Shown piece by piece: positions 17,422 through 26,388 of a stretch of DNA of 64,000 nucleotides. Position numbers and translations under genes: made by a program. A model generated the notes under the pieces. That model was not told where the DNA came from. It did no database searches and saw only the letters and a list, made by a program, of their open reading frames with translations. Positions within the stretch are counted from its first letter, which is position 1, and each line of letters begins with the position of its first letter. Source of the stretch: CAYTTR01 sp964440805 (GTDB lineage Bacteria; Acidobacteriota; Aminicenantia; Aminicenantales; Aminicenantaceae); contig CAYTTR010000002.1 in NCBI GenBank assembly GCA_964440805.1, positions 1-64,000 of the forward strand, given 5' to 3'.

Positions 17422-18018
17422 TTATTTTGAAGGAACGATACTCCGGACATTCTTCAAGGCATAATCCATTCCTGAAAATATGGTTAATCCTAAGGTAATA
17501 TAATATAACCACTGAAGAGCCTCAGGCGAAACTCCAAAATAATTACTTGCCAGCAGGCAAAAAATTACAGTAACTTGACAGACAGTGGTAATTTTTCCCA
17601 CCACAGAGGGCCGGAAAATCCTGGGGCCGCTTACCGCTGTTACCACCAAGGCGCTGAGGGCGATAAGAATATCTCTTCCAATAACCACAATGGTTAACCA
17701 TAATGGAATAACATTAGGTGAGCTTATCGAAGGGATAGATAACAGAATATAGGATGTAGTCATGAGAAGTTTATCTGCTGCTGGATCCAAATAGGTCCCG
17801 AGTGAAGTCCTTTGACCAAATATCCGGGCAGCAGTTCCATCCAGGACATCAGTGATGCTGGCGACAATAAAAACAGTCAAGGCTTTGCCGGTCTGGCCGG
17901 TAAGTAAAAAATGAATAAACAACGGTATGAGAGCGATTCGGAGGAGCGTCAGGATATTAGCCAGATTCAGAGGATACTGCTTTTTTACTGCAGCTGATTT
18001 TTCTCTGTTGGGAACCAC
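17422..18018 (-). CDS. pgsA: CDP-diacylglycerol--glycerol-3-phosphate 3-phosphatidyltransferase
   Basis: This CDP-alcohol phosphatidyltransferase (198 aa) makes phosphatidylglycerol-phosphate in the membrane. The family signature D-G-x2-A-R-x8-G-x3-D-x3-D is complete in DGTAARIFGQRTSLGTYLD and the following PAAD. Multiple hydrophobic helices surround it. The N-terminal NLANILTLLRI is typical of PgsA. The start is a GTG with only a weak upstream GGGA. It follows the TPR/SLH gene by 12 bases on the same strand and converges with the sugar transferase gene, two bases away. Confidence 0.9.
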   Translation of the reverse strand: MVPNREKSAAVKKQYPLNLANILTLLRIALIPLFIHFLLTGQTGKALTVFIVASITDVLDGTAARIFGQRTSLGTYLDPAADKLLMTTSYILLSIPSISSPNVIPLWLTIVVIGRDILIALSALVVTAVSGPRIFRPSVVGKITTVCQVTVIFCLLASNYFGVSPEALQWLYYITLGLTIFSGMDYALKNVRSIVPSK

Positions 18019-18030
18019 TTCCCGAGTAAC

Positions 18031-19353
18031 CTATTGGATGAGATTGAGAACAATATCGAACAGATTGATAGCTTTTTGCCCGGTAATCGGATGGTCTGGA
18101 TTAAAGATTCTGTCTGGTCTGAGAGACATAATATTATAGGAAATGACTGAAAGGATGGGTTGGTAGTAATAGTTGTCAGGTGAAACATCAGAGACCTGAA
18201 TTCTTTCTAAAGGTATTAAGCGGACGAAATTATATCCTTGGGATTCTAATCTTTTAATTAGACGGTATAGAATCTCGGCCATTTCCGCCCGGGTAACGAT
18301 TTTTTTAGGCTGGAAAGTGTGGTTAGGGTAGACGTCTAATAATCCCAAAGAGGTAGTGGCCAGGATGAATTTGGAAGCCCAGGAGGTAGCAATGTCAATC
18401 AAGATAGGAGGACTCTTTTCCGGTATATCCAAGATATTCTGGAATTTAACGGCAATTAGAGCAGCCACATCTTCTTTGGTCACAGCTTGAAGAGACGGGA
18501 TTTTGTTATATTGACTGGGTAGTTCAAATATTCCCAGCCGGTTTTTAAGAGTTTCAATCCGGTTTTTGACTTTCTGGTTTTCCGGCTCCATTGGGGCTAT
18601 TTTCTGAAAAACTTCCAGGCTTTTTTTATATTCTCCGGTTTCAAAAAGAATTTCACCGTAAGGATGTAAAATTTCGCTTTTTTCCGGTTCCTTATTCAAA
18701 GCTGATCTAAGATGTAAAAGAGCATTTTTAAAATTATTTTCACTTTTATATATTTCTGCCAGTTTCAGATGGGCTTCAAGAGAATCGGGTGAAAAATGCA
18801 ATGCTTTAAGTAAAAATTCTTTTCCTTTTTCAATGTTATTTTCCTCGAGATAATCTAGAGCTTCTTCAAGATTTTCCTGGGTCAGCTTGGGTTTTAGAGA
18901 ATCATATTTGGTCTTGGCCCAGGAATGTTCTGGTTCGGTTTTAAGAACCTCCCTGAGGGCTGAAAAAGCTTCCTCTTCCCGGCCGGATTCCAGATAAATT
19001 TGAGCTAAACCAAGATGAGCTACATTCATCATAGGAAAGTTTTCTACTGAGATCTTGAAGTGTTCAACAGCGACCTGAGTTTGTCCCAGCAGGTAATAAG
19101 CATAACCCAAGCCAACATGGAACATGGGATTGTCAGGAGGAAGTTTAGAAAAGATTTCTTTGGCTTTTTCTCCACGCCCCTCCCGAATCAATCTCCATCC
19201 CTCTTCTGATTGGAGACGCTCGTCTAAGGAAAGAGTTGCCACAATTGAAGACGGAGGAGAGTCAAGATAAAAAGAAGGTGGAGTGGGCTGGTAAGTAGCG
19301 CAGGACCAGATGAATATTCCAATCAGCGTAACTAAAAAAGCTTTTTTCAACAA
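18031..19353 (-). CDS. TPR lipoprotein with C-terminal SLH repeats
   Basis: The protein has 440 residues. A lipoprotein-type signal (LLKKAFLVTLIGIFIWSC) is followed by at least six tetratricopeptide repeats over about 45-270, then two S-layer-homology-like segments in the last 130 residues (for example QPKKIVTRAEMAEILYRLI). Such proteins usually scaffold envelope complexes and bind cell-wall polymers. TTG 19353 is chosen because it follows GAGGAG at 7 bases and directly precedes the signal sequence; upstream extension to 19467 would bury the signal. The start overlaps the end of hflX by 7 bases, so it is translationally coupled. Substrate or partner is unknown. Confidence 0.75.
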   Translation of the reverse strand: MLKKAFLVTLIGIFIWSCATYQPTPPSFYLDSPPSSIVATLSLDERLQSEEGWRLIREGRGEKAKEIFSKLPPDNPMFHVGLGYAYYLLGQTQVAVEHFKISVENFPMMNVAHLGLAQIYLESGREEEAFSALREVLKTEPEHSWAKTKYDSLKPKLTQENLEEALDYLEENNIEKGKEFLLKALHFSPDSLEAHLKLAEIYKSENNFKNALLHLRSALNKEPEKSEILHPYGEILFETGEYKKSLEVFQKIAPMEPENQKVKNRIETLKNRLGIFELPSQYNKIPSLQAVTKEDVAALIAVKFQNILDIPEKSPPILIDIATSWASKFILATTSLGLLDVYPNHTFQPKKIVTRAEMAEILYRLIKRLESQGYNFVRLIPLERIQVSDVSPDNYYYQPILSVISYNIMSLRPDRIFNPDHPITGQKAINLFDIVLNLIQ

Positions 19354-20618
19354 TGTGATTCTCCTCTTTTGATATAAGGAAGGAAATTTATCATGTGCTC
19401 TGGCCGGGCCAGAACCCGCAAGCTTAAGGCTTTCTTTTCTTTTTCGCGTTGAAGAATAAAAGACCATTTAGGAAATGAATCGATTAAATCCTGTCTGGTC
19501 TCAGGGATTGACAGGTGAAAGACCTGGTAGTCCTTAAATAGGACAGAACGAAGCTTTTTTTTCAGGTCTGGCAGGCCCTCTGTTGTTTTAGCTGAAACAT
19601 AGACCATATTATTATTAGCAGTCTTTTTATTTCTATTCATCAGTTCCTGTCCGTTATCAAGAAGGTCTATTTTATTAAAAACTTTTATGATTGGGATGTC
19701 AACAACATCGAGTTCATTCAAGATTTGTTCAACTGCCTTTATTTGGATATCAGAGTGAGAAGACGTGATATCAATGACATGGCAGATACAGTTCGCCTGG
19801 GTTACTTCTTCCAGAGTTGCCTTAAAGGCCGAGATTAATTCAAGCGGTAGTTTTCGGATAAATCCAACTGTATCACTAAGGAAGAATGAAACTCCATCAG
19901 GATAAGACACCCTTCTTAGAACAGGATCGAGGGTGGCGAAGAGCTTGGGGGATACCAGTCGATGGTCTTTGGTTAAGGAATTGAAGAGGGTGGACTTACC
20001 TGCATTGGTGTAACCTACCAGAGAAACCGTAGGAAGGGGATTTGCCTGGCGGCTTTTTCTCTGGTCTGAGCGTCTTTTTTGTACTTTGGAAATATCGCCC
20101 TTAATCTTAGAAATGCGGTCTTTTATCCTCCGGCGGTCTTCCTCAAGTTTTTTCTCACCCGGACCCCGGGTACCGATACCTCCTCCCAAGCGGGAAAGTG
20201 CCCTCCCCTTTCCGGAAAGTCTGGGAAGAAGATAATTAAGCTGAGCCAGTTCCACTTGGAGTTTTCCTTCCCGGGTAAAAGCTCTCTGGGCAAATATGTC
20301 AAGGATGAGCTGGGTCCGGTCGATTACTTTGACCTGGAGTTCTTCTTCGAGGTGTCTTTGTTGGATTGGAGAAAGGTTGTGATCAAAGATTACACAGGTA
20401 GCCTCCATTTCTTCCACCAGTCCAGAGATTTCTTCAACTTTGCCTTTTCCTATATAAAATTTGGGGCTTATTTCCGAACGGGATTGAAATACCTCCCCTG
20501 TCACTTCTGCTCCAGCAGCTCTGGTTAAACCTTTCAATTCATGCATAGAGATCTTAGATTCAGATTTCTCTGTAGGATTGGTAGAAAGATGGACAAGGAT
20601 GGCTTTTTCAGTTTGCAT
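19347..20618 (-). CDS. hflX: Ribosome-associated GTPase HflX
   Basis: This 423-residue GTPase splits stalled ribosomes and acts in stress recovery. The N-terminal HflX domain (YIGKGKVEEI near 52, then IFDHNLSPIQQRHLE) and the linker GGGIGTRGPGE precede the G domain: G1 GYTNAGKST near 205, a G3 DTVGF, NKID and a SAKT motif. The family length is matched. It lies 2 bases downstream of miaA on the same strand, an adjacency shared with many bacteria (miaA-hfq-hflX), although hfq is absent here. Confidence 0.95.
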   Translation of the reverse strand: MQTEKAILVHLSTNPTEKSESKISMHELKGLTRAAGAEVTGEVFQSRSEISPKFYIGKGKVEEISGLVEEMEATCVIFDHNLSPIQQRHLEEELQVKVIDRTQLILDIFAQRAFTREGKLQVELAQLNYLLPRLSGKGRALSRLGGGIGTRGPGEKKLEEDRRRIKDRISKIKGDISKVQKRRSDQRKSRQANPLPTVSLVGYTNAGKSTLFNSLTKDHRLVSPKLFATLDPVLRRVSYPDGVSFFLSDTVGFIRKLPLELISAFKATLEEVTQANCICHVIDITSSHSDIQIKAVEQILNELDVVDIPIIKVFNKIDLLDNGQELMNRNKKTANNNMVYVSAKTTEGLPDLKKKLRSVLFKDYQVFHLSIPETRQDLIDSFPKWSFILQREKEKKALSLRVLARPEHMINFLPYIKRGESHC

Positions 20619-20620
20619 GG

Positions 20621-21541
20621 TCAGTTCAGCTTTTCCCGCCCATATTTTTCCAGACTGGCCAAATCATAAGGGTGAAACCAGTGAATTCCCTCCATCTTTC
20701 TGAACCAGGTCATCTGTCTCTTGGCATAGCGACGGGTATCTCTTTGAGTAAGGAGGACGGCCTCTTCGAGAGAGGTTTTTTGATTGAGATAGTCAAGAAC
20801 ATGCTGGTAGCCCAAAGCTTTAAAAGGAGGAGTTTCTGGTGAAACTCCTTTCTCCAATAGATTCATAACTTCTTCTACCAGTCCCTTTTTAAACATTTGA
20901 TCCACTCGTTCATTAATTCTTTTATAAAGCTGGTTTCTATCTAATTTTAACCCAATTTTAATTGTATGAACATTCTTTAAGGGAGATTTAGTTTTTAAAA
21001 AGTGTTGGGAAATGGGAATGCCGGTAGCCTCGAACACTTCAAGTGCTCTGATAATCCTTATCTTATCCCCACGATTTATTTTTTGGGCCTGCTGAGGATC
21101 AACCTGCTGTAGTCTTTTCCAGAGGGTTTCAACACCTTTTTTTTGAGCTTCCATTTCCAGCTGTTCCCTTATTTCCTGTTGTCTGCCTACTCCTGGGAAA
21201 AGACCTTCCAGAAGAGCTTTCAGGTAAAGTCCCGTTCCACCGGCTATGATGGGAAGTCGCTTCCTTTTCTCGATTTCTTTTATTTTGTTTACGGCCCGGT
21301 TGACGAAATCCGCGGCTGTAAATTGCTGGGTGGGAGGGACTTCGTCCAAAAGATGATGGGGAATGCCTTCTCTTTTTTCCGGAGGTATTTTATCTGTACC
21401 TATATTGAATCCCTGGTATACCTGTATGGCGTCACAGTTGATAATTTCTCCTTCAAACAGTTTGGCCAGCTTAATGGCTGTCCTGCTTTTTCCCACCGCA
21501 GTAGGACCAAGGATAATTAAGAGTTTATTTTTAGAGTCCAA
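20621..21541 (-). CDS. miaA: tRNA dimethylallyltransferase MiaA
   Basis: This 306-residue enzyme isopentenylates A37 of tRNAs reading UNN codons. It has the P-loop GPTAVGKS near residue 12, the INCDAIQVYQ segment, GGTGLYLKALLEG, and the C-terminal ALGYQ and TRRYAKRQMTWFR motifs. The start must be TTG 21541, since an in-frame TGA lies two codons upstream and no ATG precedes the P-loop. There is no ribosome binding site, but a 28-codon hydrophobic open frame ends 8 bases inside the gene and could couple its translation. Confidence 0.93.
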   Translation of the reverse strand: MDSKNKLLIILGPTAVGKSRTAIKLAKLFEGEIINCDAIQVYQGFNIGTDKIPPEKREGIPHHLLDEVPPTQQFTAADFVNRAVNKIKEIEKRKRLPIIAGGTGLYLKALLEGLFPGVGRQQEIREQLEMEAQKKGVETLWKRLQQVDPQQAQKINRGDKIRIIRALEVFEATGIPISQHFLKTKSPLKNVHTIKIGLKLDRNQLYKRINERVDQMFKKGLVEEVMNLLEKGVSPETPPFKALGYQHVLDYLNQKTSLEEAVLLTQRDTRRYAKRQMTWFRKMEGIHWFHPYDLASLEKYGREKLN

Positions 21542-21617
21542 TTTTCAGTAAAACCAGCAAACTCAGCAGAGTTATCAACAAGAGAAGAGCTTTTATTTGG
21601 CGACTTTTTAGCTCCAT
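21531..21617 (-). CDS. Possible 28-residue hydrophobic leader peptide
   Basis: The open frame runs from an ATG overlapping the last codons of the DUF4388 gene to a TAA inside the beginning of miaA. The product is basic at the N-terminus (MELKSRQIK) followed by an unbroken Leu/Ile/Val helix of about 16 residues, like a single-span membrane peptide. It bridges exactly the 66-base gap between the two larger genes, and miaA has a TTG start without a ribosome binding site, so coupling is plausible. It has no clear ribosome binding site itself. The alternative is chance. Confidence 0.35.
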   Translation of the reverse strand: MELKSRQIKALLLLITLLSLLVLLKIGL

Positions 21618-22702
21618 TTGCCCACAGATAACAGATTTTTTACCAGAGCACTCTCATGTTCATTACCCAGGGCTCTTTTAACAGCGAAAAGAAGAGAAAC
21701 CAGGATTTCGTTTAGTCCCTCAATGAGGTGCGGCATATGTTCATCATTGATAAATCCAATATTACCTTTCAAATGGCGGTTCAGTTCGATTTTTCCTTCT
21801 GGAGTAAGATTAAGGCTTGAGAAAAAAGGAGGAAGATTAGGTTTGGTTTCCTGGATTGACTTTTCGACAATATTTGAAGCTACTGGGCCCACTTCTTTGG
21901 AAAGATACTTGAATATATAAGTAAATTTTTCGTTGAAGGACCAGAGAATATTAGCTACATCAACATGAGAGGTTGAAGTTACCTTCAAATGGAGGGATTT
22001 CTTTTTTGGATTCTTGACCAGACCAGTATTAATCAGAAGATAAAGGACTCGCTGAGTTTCATTAATCCCAAGTTGACTGGCTGATTGTAGTTGGCTGAGA
22101 GTCTTGTGCGTTTGGATAAGTCTTATTACGTAGCGCTCATGCATTTCTTGAGGATATTTCTTTAGGATTTCGGGAGAGGAGATTTCCAGCGTTTCCTCTT
22201 CTCCGGGGAGGCTTTGCCGGATGAGATTCATATTTTGCATTGAAAGAATACCTTGCCTGATAAGCTTGAGAAGGGAGAAGTTAAGCAGGATTTCAGGTGT
22301 TTTAGGCACTTGGCCTGGAGACAGGGTGAAATTACCTTCAGACCAGTCGAAGCAGGGAATTAATTTAAATTGAATAAAGTTTGTCAGGATGGTCCAAATT
22401 TTTTCCGGACTGATAGAGAATTTTTCAATCAGGATTTCTATGGGAAGATGATTTTCTTGATTTAATAACAGGTTCAGTTCCCTGGATTCTTCAAGGGGAA
22501 GGATTTTTTCAGAGGAAAGAAAATAAGGAAAATCTGGTTGTCGAAGTTCATCTGAAGTCAAAATGATATCGCCATTTAAGAAAAAAAATAACTGGCTTCC
22601 CTCTTCTTGAGAGAGAAGAAGCTGGCCGGAAAAGTTGCTTTGCCTGAGTTGATAACACAAGGAGGCAAAAGGAATTTCTGAAAGGTTTCCTTTAAGACTC
22701 AT
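21608..22702 (-). CDS. DUF4388 (PATAN-type) domain protein
   Basis: This protein has 364 residues. The first about 100 (GNLSEIPFASLCYQLRQSNF, then SGQLLLSQEEGSQLFFFLNG) match the DUF4388/PATAN domain, which is found in proteins associated with two-component signalling, gliding and GTPase modules in several phyla. A second related segment and a winged-helix-like region (HKTLSQLQSASQLGINETQR near 195-215) follow, then an alpha-helical C-terminal part. It has no kinase or receiver domain. The ribosome binding site is weak. Its downstream neighbours are the small peptide and miaA. The precise function is not known. Confidence 0.7.
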   Translation of the reverse strand: MSLKGNLSEIPFASLCYQLRQSNFSGQLLLSQEEGSQLFFFLNGDIILTSDELRQPDFPYFLSSEKILPLEESRELNLLLNQENHLPIEILIEKFSISPEKIWTILTNFIQFKLIPCFDWSEGNFTLSPGQVPKTPEILLNFSLLKLIRQGILSMQNMNLIRQSLPGEEETLEISSPEILKKYPQEMHERYVIRLIQTHKTLSQLQSASQLGINETQRVLYLLINTGLVKNPKKKSLHLKVTSTSHVDVANILWSFNEKFTYIFKYLSKEVGPVASNIVEKSIQETKPNLPPFFSSLNLTPEGKIELNRHLKGNIGFINDEHMPHLIEGLNEILVSLLFAVKRALGNEHESALVKNLLSVGKWS

Positions 22703-22836
22703 CTTCGTCCATAGAATAGGTTACCAGGGGAAAAAAGTCAATTTTGGGTTAATTTTGTTTATTGAGTTTATTTGGATAGTCAGGAATAGTTTTAAATATT
22801 CGCTTGAAGCGACTATTACCTAAGGAATCAGGGTGA

Positions 22837-23544
22837 TTAACCCATTAATTGTTTTCCTAAGAGGGAAATGGCAATATAAAAAAGGCTTTTTAAAAGCCAG
22901 AAACCGTAAGAGATAAACAGGGCTTTCCGGTAATCTATTTTAAAAATGGCTGATAATCCATAGCCAAGAACAGCAAACATCCAGAGCTGGAAGAAATCAA
23001 TCTGACTAAGAATGATAAAGGCTGTTGATGTTGTTTCTAATTTGGGGAAAAAGAGAGCCAGGCTGGTAGTTGTTTGGGCTACAGATTTTTTGGAAAGGAT
23101 CAATCCAAGACGAAGGCCGTTGCCCAAAATCTTATCGATAAAATTTACATGAAGGTAAACTGAAAGTACTCCTTTGAAATTTCCTTCAACTGAAAGGAAA
23201 CGCCCCAGAATCAAGAGAATGAATGAGGAAAAAAGGAATCCGATTAAGATGGTCAAAGGACTCAGGATGAAAACTTGAAGAATAGTATTTTTTGGGTTGG
23301 GATTTTCCAGTCTTGTCAATGTCTCTTGGAATCTTTCTTCTCCCAGCCTTTCTCTCATTTTGACATTGTTTTTGAAAAGATCCAATTGGTCTTTTAGCGT
23401 ATAAGGGTGAGTGACGTAAGAAAAAATAACCAGAGCTATGAGAAGAATTATTAGGGCATCCACCCAAACAGGATTCAGGGCAGTCTTTTCCAATGTTTGT
23501 TTAGGTGAGAAAAATACACCCAGAAATCTTTGCCCAACATTCAT
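22837..23544 (-). CDS. Yip1-family integral membrane protein
   Basis: This 235-residue multi-span membrane protein has about five hydrophobic segments (28-45, 90-112, 120-140, 172-195, 208-230). The N-terminal RFLGVFFSPKQTLEKTA matches the start of bacterial Yip1-domain proteins, whose function is undefined. Its ATG overlaps the end of the ABC ATPase gene by 4 bases, so the two are co-translated. It stands where an FtsX/MacB-type permease would be expected in an ABC exporter operon, but it lacks the large periplasmic domain of such permeases. Confidence 0.72.
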   Translation of the reverse strand: MNVGQRFLGVFFSPKQTLEKTALNPVWVDALIILLIALVIFSYVTHPYTLKDQLDLFKNNVKMRERLGEERFQETLTRLENPNPKNTILQVFILSPLTILIGFLFSSFILLILGRFLSVEGNFKGVLSVYLHVNFIDKILGNGLRLGLILSKKSVAQTTTSLALFFPKLETTSTAFIILSQIDFFQLWMFAVLGYGLSAIFKIDYRKALFISYGFWLLKSLFYIAISLLGKQLMG

Positions 23545-24257
23545 CGATCTGTCTCCTTTATCTCTTCCTTTTCTATTTTGCCATCGAGTATGTAGATAAT
23601 GCGCTGCGCTTGTCGAGAAATTTCTCTGTCATGAGTAACCATGATTATGGTATTTCCCTTGGAGTGGATTTTGTGAAAGAGTCTTAGAATTTCCTGGCCG
23701 GTTTTGGAATCCAAATTTCCTGTGGGTTCGTCTGCTAAAAGAATAGAGGGTTCATTGACCAGAGCTCTGGCAACGGCAATTCTTTGTCTTTCTCCACCGG
23801 ATAATTCAGTAGGTCTGTGGTTACTTCGATGAGACATCTCCACCATTTCCAGGGCCCGTTGGACTTTAAGCTCCCGTTCTTTCTGGCTGGCACCTTTGTA
23901 AATAAGGGGGAGTTCCACATTATGAAAGGCAGAGGCCCGGGGAAGAAGGTTGAAGACTTGAAAGACGAAACCGATTTCCTGGTTTCTTATAAAGGCCAGT
24001 TCATTTTCGCTGAGCTCACTGACCAATTTTCCATTGAGTTGATATGAACCTTCCGTGGGTGTGTCCAGACAACCCAAAAGGTTCATCAAGGTGGATTTGC
24101 CTGAACCAGAAGGACCCATTATGGCAATGAACTCATTACGCCGGATTTTGAAGCTTACCCCGCAGAGAGCCTTTACCTTATGATTCCCTAAAGTATATAT
24201 TTTCCAAAGGTTTTCAGTGATTATCACTGGAGTAAGTTCTTCGGACTGGGAGATCAT
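23541..24257 (-). CDS. ABC transporter ATP-binding protein (MacB/LolD type)
   Basis: This 238-residue ATPase belongs to the MacB/LolD/FtsE-like family, which powers mechanotransmission-type transporters. It has Walker A GPSGSGKS, a Q-loop region VFQVFNLLPRASAFHNVELP typical of the group, the signature LSGGERQRIAVARAL, Walker B ILLADEPTGNLD, and the H-loop VTHD. It lies 8 bases after the MacA-like gene and overlaps the Yip1-family gene by 4 bases. No MacB/FtsX permease is encoded in the same run, which leaves the transmembrane partner uncertain. Confidence 0.93.
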   Translation of the reverse strand: MISQSEELTPVIITENLWKIYTLGNHKVKALCGVSFKIRRNEFIAIMGPSGSGKSTLMNLLGCLDTPTEGSYQLNGKLVSELSENELAFIRNQEIGFVFQVFNLLPRASAFHNVELPLIYKGASQKERELKVQRALEMVEMSHRSNHRPTELSGGERQRIAVARALVNEPSILLADEPTGNLDSKTGQEILRLFHKIHSKGNTIIMVTHDREISRQAQRIIYILDGKIEKEEIKETDR

Positions 24258-24265
24258 GGTGATGG

Positions 24266-25483
24266 TTACTCCTTTTTCTCCGGGTTAATTAGCGTTCCTT
24301 CTTCCAGCTGGCGCAGGGCGCTGAATGGTCCTACGACAACAGTATCCCCTTCAGAGAGCCCCCTTTTTATCTCTATGGAAAGCTCTCCCATTATACCTTT
24401 CTCTACTGGCATGAATCTGACTCTTTGATCCTTGTCAACTGCAAAAATCCCTTCTTTTTCAACGGTTTTTTCTCCTGCTTCTGTTTCTTTTACTTCTTTA
24501 ATCACTAGAGCAGAAATTGGGACAGCCAGAACATCTTTCTTTTCCGCAGTGATAATATCTGCTGAGGCCGACAGGCCAGGCTTGAGCAGTGGTGGCGGAT
24601 CCTTCAATGTTATTACCACTTTAAAATCTTTTGATTCTTGAGTGGTGGTCACAGTCTGCAAGGCGGAGCTACCAATTTCGGTAACCGTTCCCTCTATAAT
24701 CTGATTAGGAAGGGCATCCACTCTCACCTCTGCTTTCTGGTCAATTTCCACTCCAACCACATCAGTTTCATCAACCTCCACTTCTACCTGCATTACTGAA
24801 AGATCAGCGATAGTCATTAAAACAGTTCCGGGATTATTCATGGTTCCCACAAGGGCGATTTCTCCTTCTTCTACCCGGAGGCTGGTGATAATTCCGTCAA
24901 TAGGGGCGTTGTAGACGGTTTTGCTCAGATTATCTAAAGAGCTTTGCAAGGCAGCTTCTGCTTGTTTGATCTGGAAGAGATAAGCTTGATACTGAGATTT
25001 GGAAACCTCATATTGGGTCCTGGCTGCTTCAAGTTGTTCCAGGGATATTAATTCTTCTTCATATAGTCTTTTTTGTCTTTCATAAAGGCTTTCATCCCGT
25101 TTTAAAACAGCTTCGGCCCGGATAAGATCGGCTTTGTAGGAATTTATTAAGGCCTGATTCCTGGCAACTTCGGCTTCGTACTGGGATGAATCAAGTTTAA
25201 GAAGAAAAGCGTTTTTCTGTGTCGGCTGTCCTTCTTCCACTCCGATTTTGATAATGCGGCCAGGGATTTGAGCGCTGATGTTGACGTTTTTCTTGGGCTT
25301 AATCTCACCAGAAGCGGAAACAATTGATGTTAAATTCTGTTTGTTTACTTCAGCTACAGTGACTTTTACAGCCTTTTCCCGTTGCGCCTGGAGATTAAAA
25401 TAAATGATTACAGCTAAGAGAAGAATAAACAATCCGATATAGATGAATTTCTTTTTTTTGGATCGGCCTTTTTTTTCGTTCAT
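24266..25483 (-). CDS. MacA-like periplasmic adaptor (HlyD/RND family)
   Basis: The protein has 405 residues with one N-terminal membrane helix (about 13-29), a biotinyl-lipoyl-like hairpin domain (SASGEIKPKKNVNIS, and later VYNAPIDGIITSLRVEEGE), a long coiled-coil hairpin over about 105-185, and beta-barrel and membrane-proximal domains. This is the architecture of MacA-type adaptors, which connect an ABC exporter to an outer-membrane channel. It is the first gene of a three-gene run with an ABC ATPase and a Yip1 protein. An outer-membrane TolC-like gene is not in the window. Confidence 0.9.
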   Translation of the reverse strand: MNEKKGRSKKKKFIYIGLFILLLAVIIYFNLQAQREKAVKVTVAEVNKQNLTSIVSASGEIKPKKNVNISAQIPGRIIKIGVEEGQPTQKNAFLLKLDSSQYEAEVARNQALINSYKADLIRAEAVLKRDESLYERQKRLYEEELISLEQLEAARTQYEVSKSQYQAYLFQIKQAEAALQSSLDNLSKTVYNAPIDGIITSLRVEEGEIALVGTMNNPGTVLMTIADLSVMQVEVEVDETDVVGVEIDQKAEVRVDALPNQIIEGTVTEIGSSALQTVTTTQESKDFKVVITLKDPPPLLKPGLSASADIITAEKKDVLAVPISALVIKEVKETEAGEKTVEKEGIFAVDKDQRVRFMPVEKGIMGELSIEIKRGLSEGDTVVVGPFSALRQLEEGTLINPEKKE

Positions 25484-25605
25484 TTTTCAGCCCTTCCTGA
25501 TTTGGTTATCATATTATACTACGCCAGAAAAAACAAAAAGTTTTGACCGCTGGGTTTCCTCGGAATCATTGCCACTTTATTTTGAAACTGCTAAGATTAT
25601 AAACC

Positions 25606-26388
25606 GTGTGGAAACGAGAGTTAGAGGTTGCCACTCATGCAGCCAAAGAGGCAGGAGAATTTCTCCACCGGAATTTAGGGAAACAAACTTCAGTTTCCTA
25701 TAAAGGCGAAATAGATCTGGTCACTGAAATGGATAAGAAGGCACAGGAACTTATTATTAAAAAGCTTTCTTCATTCTTTCCCTCTCATGATTTCATGGCG
25801 GAGGAAGATTTCTCAAAGATCAAAGGCTCAGATTACCGTTGGATAATAGACCCTCTTGATGGCACCACCAATTATGCTCACGGGTTGCCTATATACTGTA
25901 TTTCTATAGCTCTGGAAGAAAAAAAAGAGATTGTTCTGGGAATTGTATTCTTTCCTCCATCGTCAGAAATTTTTTCTGCCTCTAAAAAAAGAGGAGCTTT
26001 TCTCAATGGCAAAAAGTTGTGTGTTTCTAATACAAAACGCCTGGAAAGAAGCCTTATTGCCACCGGATTTCCCTATGATGTGAGAACAAGCCCGCAGAAT
26101 AATATTAATCACTTCAATCACTTCGTGACCAAGGCTCAGGCTATCCGGCGCTGCGGTTCTGCTGCCCTGGATCTGTGTTATGTTGCCTGTGGAAGGTTTG
26201 ACGGTTTCTGGGAGTTGAAGCTCAATCCCTGGGATGTAGCGGCTGGTGCCCTGATAGTGGAAGAGGCGGGAGGGAAGGTTACTGACTTCAAGGGAAATGA
26301 TTTTGATCTTTACGGCCAGGAAATTCTGGCTTCAAATGGAAATATTCATAAGGAGATGGTGCAAGTATTGACTGGAGAAAAATATTAA
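25606..26388 (+). CDS. Inositol monophosphatase family protein
   Basis: This 260-residue Mg-dependent phosphatase (IMPase/SuhB/CysQ superfamily) has metal ligands in EEDF (Glu near 66), WIIDPLDGTTNYAHG near 85-99, and the C-terminal WDVAAGALIVEEAGG with its Asp. Substrates in the family include inositol phosphates, fructose bisphosphate and PAP; none can be chosen here. The GTG at 25606 is the only plausible start, but a TATAAA at 25598-25603 is immediately upstream and there is no ribosome binding site, so the exact start is uncertain. The next gene starts on the last base of its stop codon. Confidence 0.9.
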   Translation: MWKRELEVATHAAKEAGEFLHRNLGKQTSVSYKGEIDLVTEMDKKAQELIIKKLSSFFPSHDFMAEEDFSKIKGSDYRWIIDPLDGTTNYAHGLPIYCISIALEEKKEIVLGIVFFPPSSEIFSASKKRGAFLNGKKLCVSNTKRLERSLIATGFPYDVRTSPQNNINHFNHFVTKAQAIRRCGSAALDLCYVACGRFDGFWELKLNPWDVAAGALIVEEAGGKVTDFKGNDFDLYGQEILASNGNIHKEMVQVLTGEKY

